From Alectoria sarmentosa (lineage: Eukaryota; Ascomycota; Lecanoromycetes; Lecanorales; Parmeliaceae), in NCBI GenBank assembly GCA_009733775.1, contig WOGZ01000337.1, forward strand, positions 1-34,559: a stretch of DNA of 34,559 nt, in the 5' to 3' direction. Of this stretch, positions 33,759 through 34,559 are shown one piece after another. The notes under the pieces are model-generated. The model saw only the letters and a list, made by a program, of their open reading frames with translations. It was not told where the DNA came from and searched no databases. Every line of letters begins with the position of its first letter. Positions within the stretch are counted from its first letter, which is position 1. The translations under genes and the position numbers were made by a program.

Positions 33759-34533
33759 GAGATGCAGCCATGGTATTCTAGAGCGGCGATTCTGTGGGCG
33801 ATACTTGTTGAGGTGACTTTTCTGGTAGCAGATACTTAGTTTGAGAAAAGGTATTCATGTATTGGCCGAAATTCTCCAATGATATCTGAAGGGTCCATTG
33901 GTACATCGTATATGCGGTTACGATTCACTTGTGTCCTCTGTAGGAGATCTCGTTCATGCTATCGACTATAATACCAGTGTTAGCTTAGTGCCTACAAAGC
34001 ACCTTATCAGAGAAAGGGGTAGTCCAAATTTGAATCTCCAGAACCTCGAGAACAGCAACGTCGTTAACAAGTCTCTGCGCTATTAATCATTCGTTATGAA
34101 GAATCTCTGTTCTGGACTATTTATTACGGTCTGATAGGTCAAAGATTAAAACATACTATTTATACACTAACTTAAGTTTCAGCTACTAGGTGTATTTTTT
34201 AAAGCTTGGCTGATTCCAAAATTACCAAGGTTTCACCTTCAATCTTCCATGTTCCATCTTCCATCCTCCATCCTCCATCTGTTGTGTATTATTATCCTAC
34301 TAGTACACTTTCATCTTCAGCTATTACCATCCGCTTCCGATATCGTCGACAGAGCGTGAGACATTTGCAAAAGGTCAAACCACCATGACCCGTCATGAAG
34401 CAGAACTTTCACTCAAACGCTATCCTCCTTGCATCAACTGGCTTGCCATTAACTTTGATGCCGCAACGCCGCAAAGCAAAAACGTTGGCATCATCGGGGC
34501 TTGAAGAAAATAGAAAACAGCTACACCATTGTA
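33759..34533. other. Region without a supported gene
   Basis: Short frames only. A 7 bp TCCATCY-type tandem stretch lies near 34245-34280. Nothing else is recognised. Confidence 0.5.
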
Positions 34534-34559
34534 CCAGCGCCATTAGGAATCGAACCTCA
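34534..34559 (-). tRNA. Possible tRNA 3' part, cut by the window end
   Basis: On the minus strand the window edge reads TGAGGTTCGATTCCTAA, which contains a perfect pol III B box (GGTTCGATTCC), followed by TGGCGCT as a possible 3' acceptor strand and a TTTT run about 20 bp further. The T-stem has one mismatch (G opposite A), and the anticodon lies beyond the window, so the isotype cannot be given. It may be a chance match or a pseudo-tRNA. Confidence 0.35.

Overview
The window looks like nuclear DNA of a filamentous ascomycete (Pezizomycotina). Coding genes are broken by 44-87 bp GT-AG introns, the families are fungal (2EXR, DUF7924, Pth11/SAT4-type membrane proteins, DUF7025-AAA ATPases, F-box proteins, an intracellular GH51 arabinofuranosidase), and the left end is an extremely AT-rich block of the kind produced by repeat-induced point mutation (RIP). 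The class cannot be fixed from sequence alone. All multi-exon models below were assembled by hand from splice signals, reading frame and family expectation.

Layout. 1-3180: gene-free AT-rich block; it opens with a degenerate satellite of about 357 bp per unit (three copies plus a fragment), and its cytosines survive mainly in CpG. 3285-4868 (-): DUF7924 protein with a nuclease-like motif set, directly against the block. 6761-7831 (+): 2EXR protein. 8282-8863 (-): orphan open frame. 10165-10808 (-): two-exon 195-aa orphan. 12888-14246 (+): five-exon Pth11/SAT4-type seven-helix membrane protein. 14247-17349: no supported gene. 17350-20403 (-): ten-exon DUF7025-AAA+ ATPase, 831 aa. 20928-22643 (+): three-exon 535-aa protein resembling fungal NLR-like (STAND-related) proteins. 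23270-25142 (-): six-exon GH51 alpha-L-arabinofuranosidase, 511 aa. 26743-27339 (+): SRPBCC (START-like) protein. 27481-28496 (-): three-exon 302-aa orphan. 28711-29619 (-): unresolved or decaying gene. 30089-31786 (+): two-exon F-box-like protein. 33462-33758 (+): RING-finger pseudogene with two nonsense codons of the RIP type. 34534-34559 (-): possible 3' part of a tRNA cut by the window edge.

There is no obvious metabolic cluster. The most suggestive arrangement is the divergent pair of an AAA+ ATPase and an NLR-like protein sharing a 524 bp intergenic region. The rest is accessory-type content: lineage-expanded families, orphans and relics, next to a RIP-inactivated repeat block. The GH51 enzyme is the one clear metabolic gene; it lacks a signal peptide and probably removes arabinose from imported oligosaccharides.
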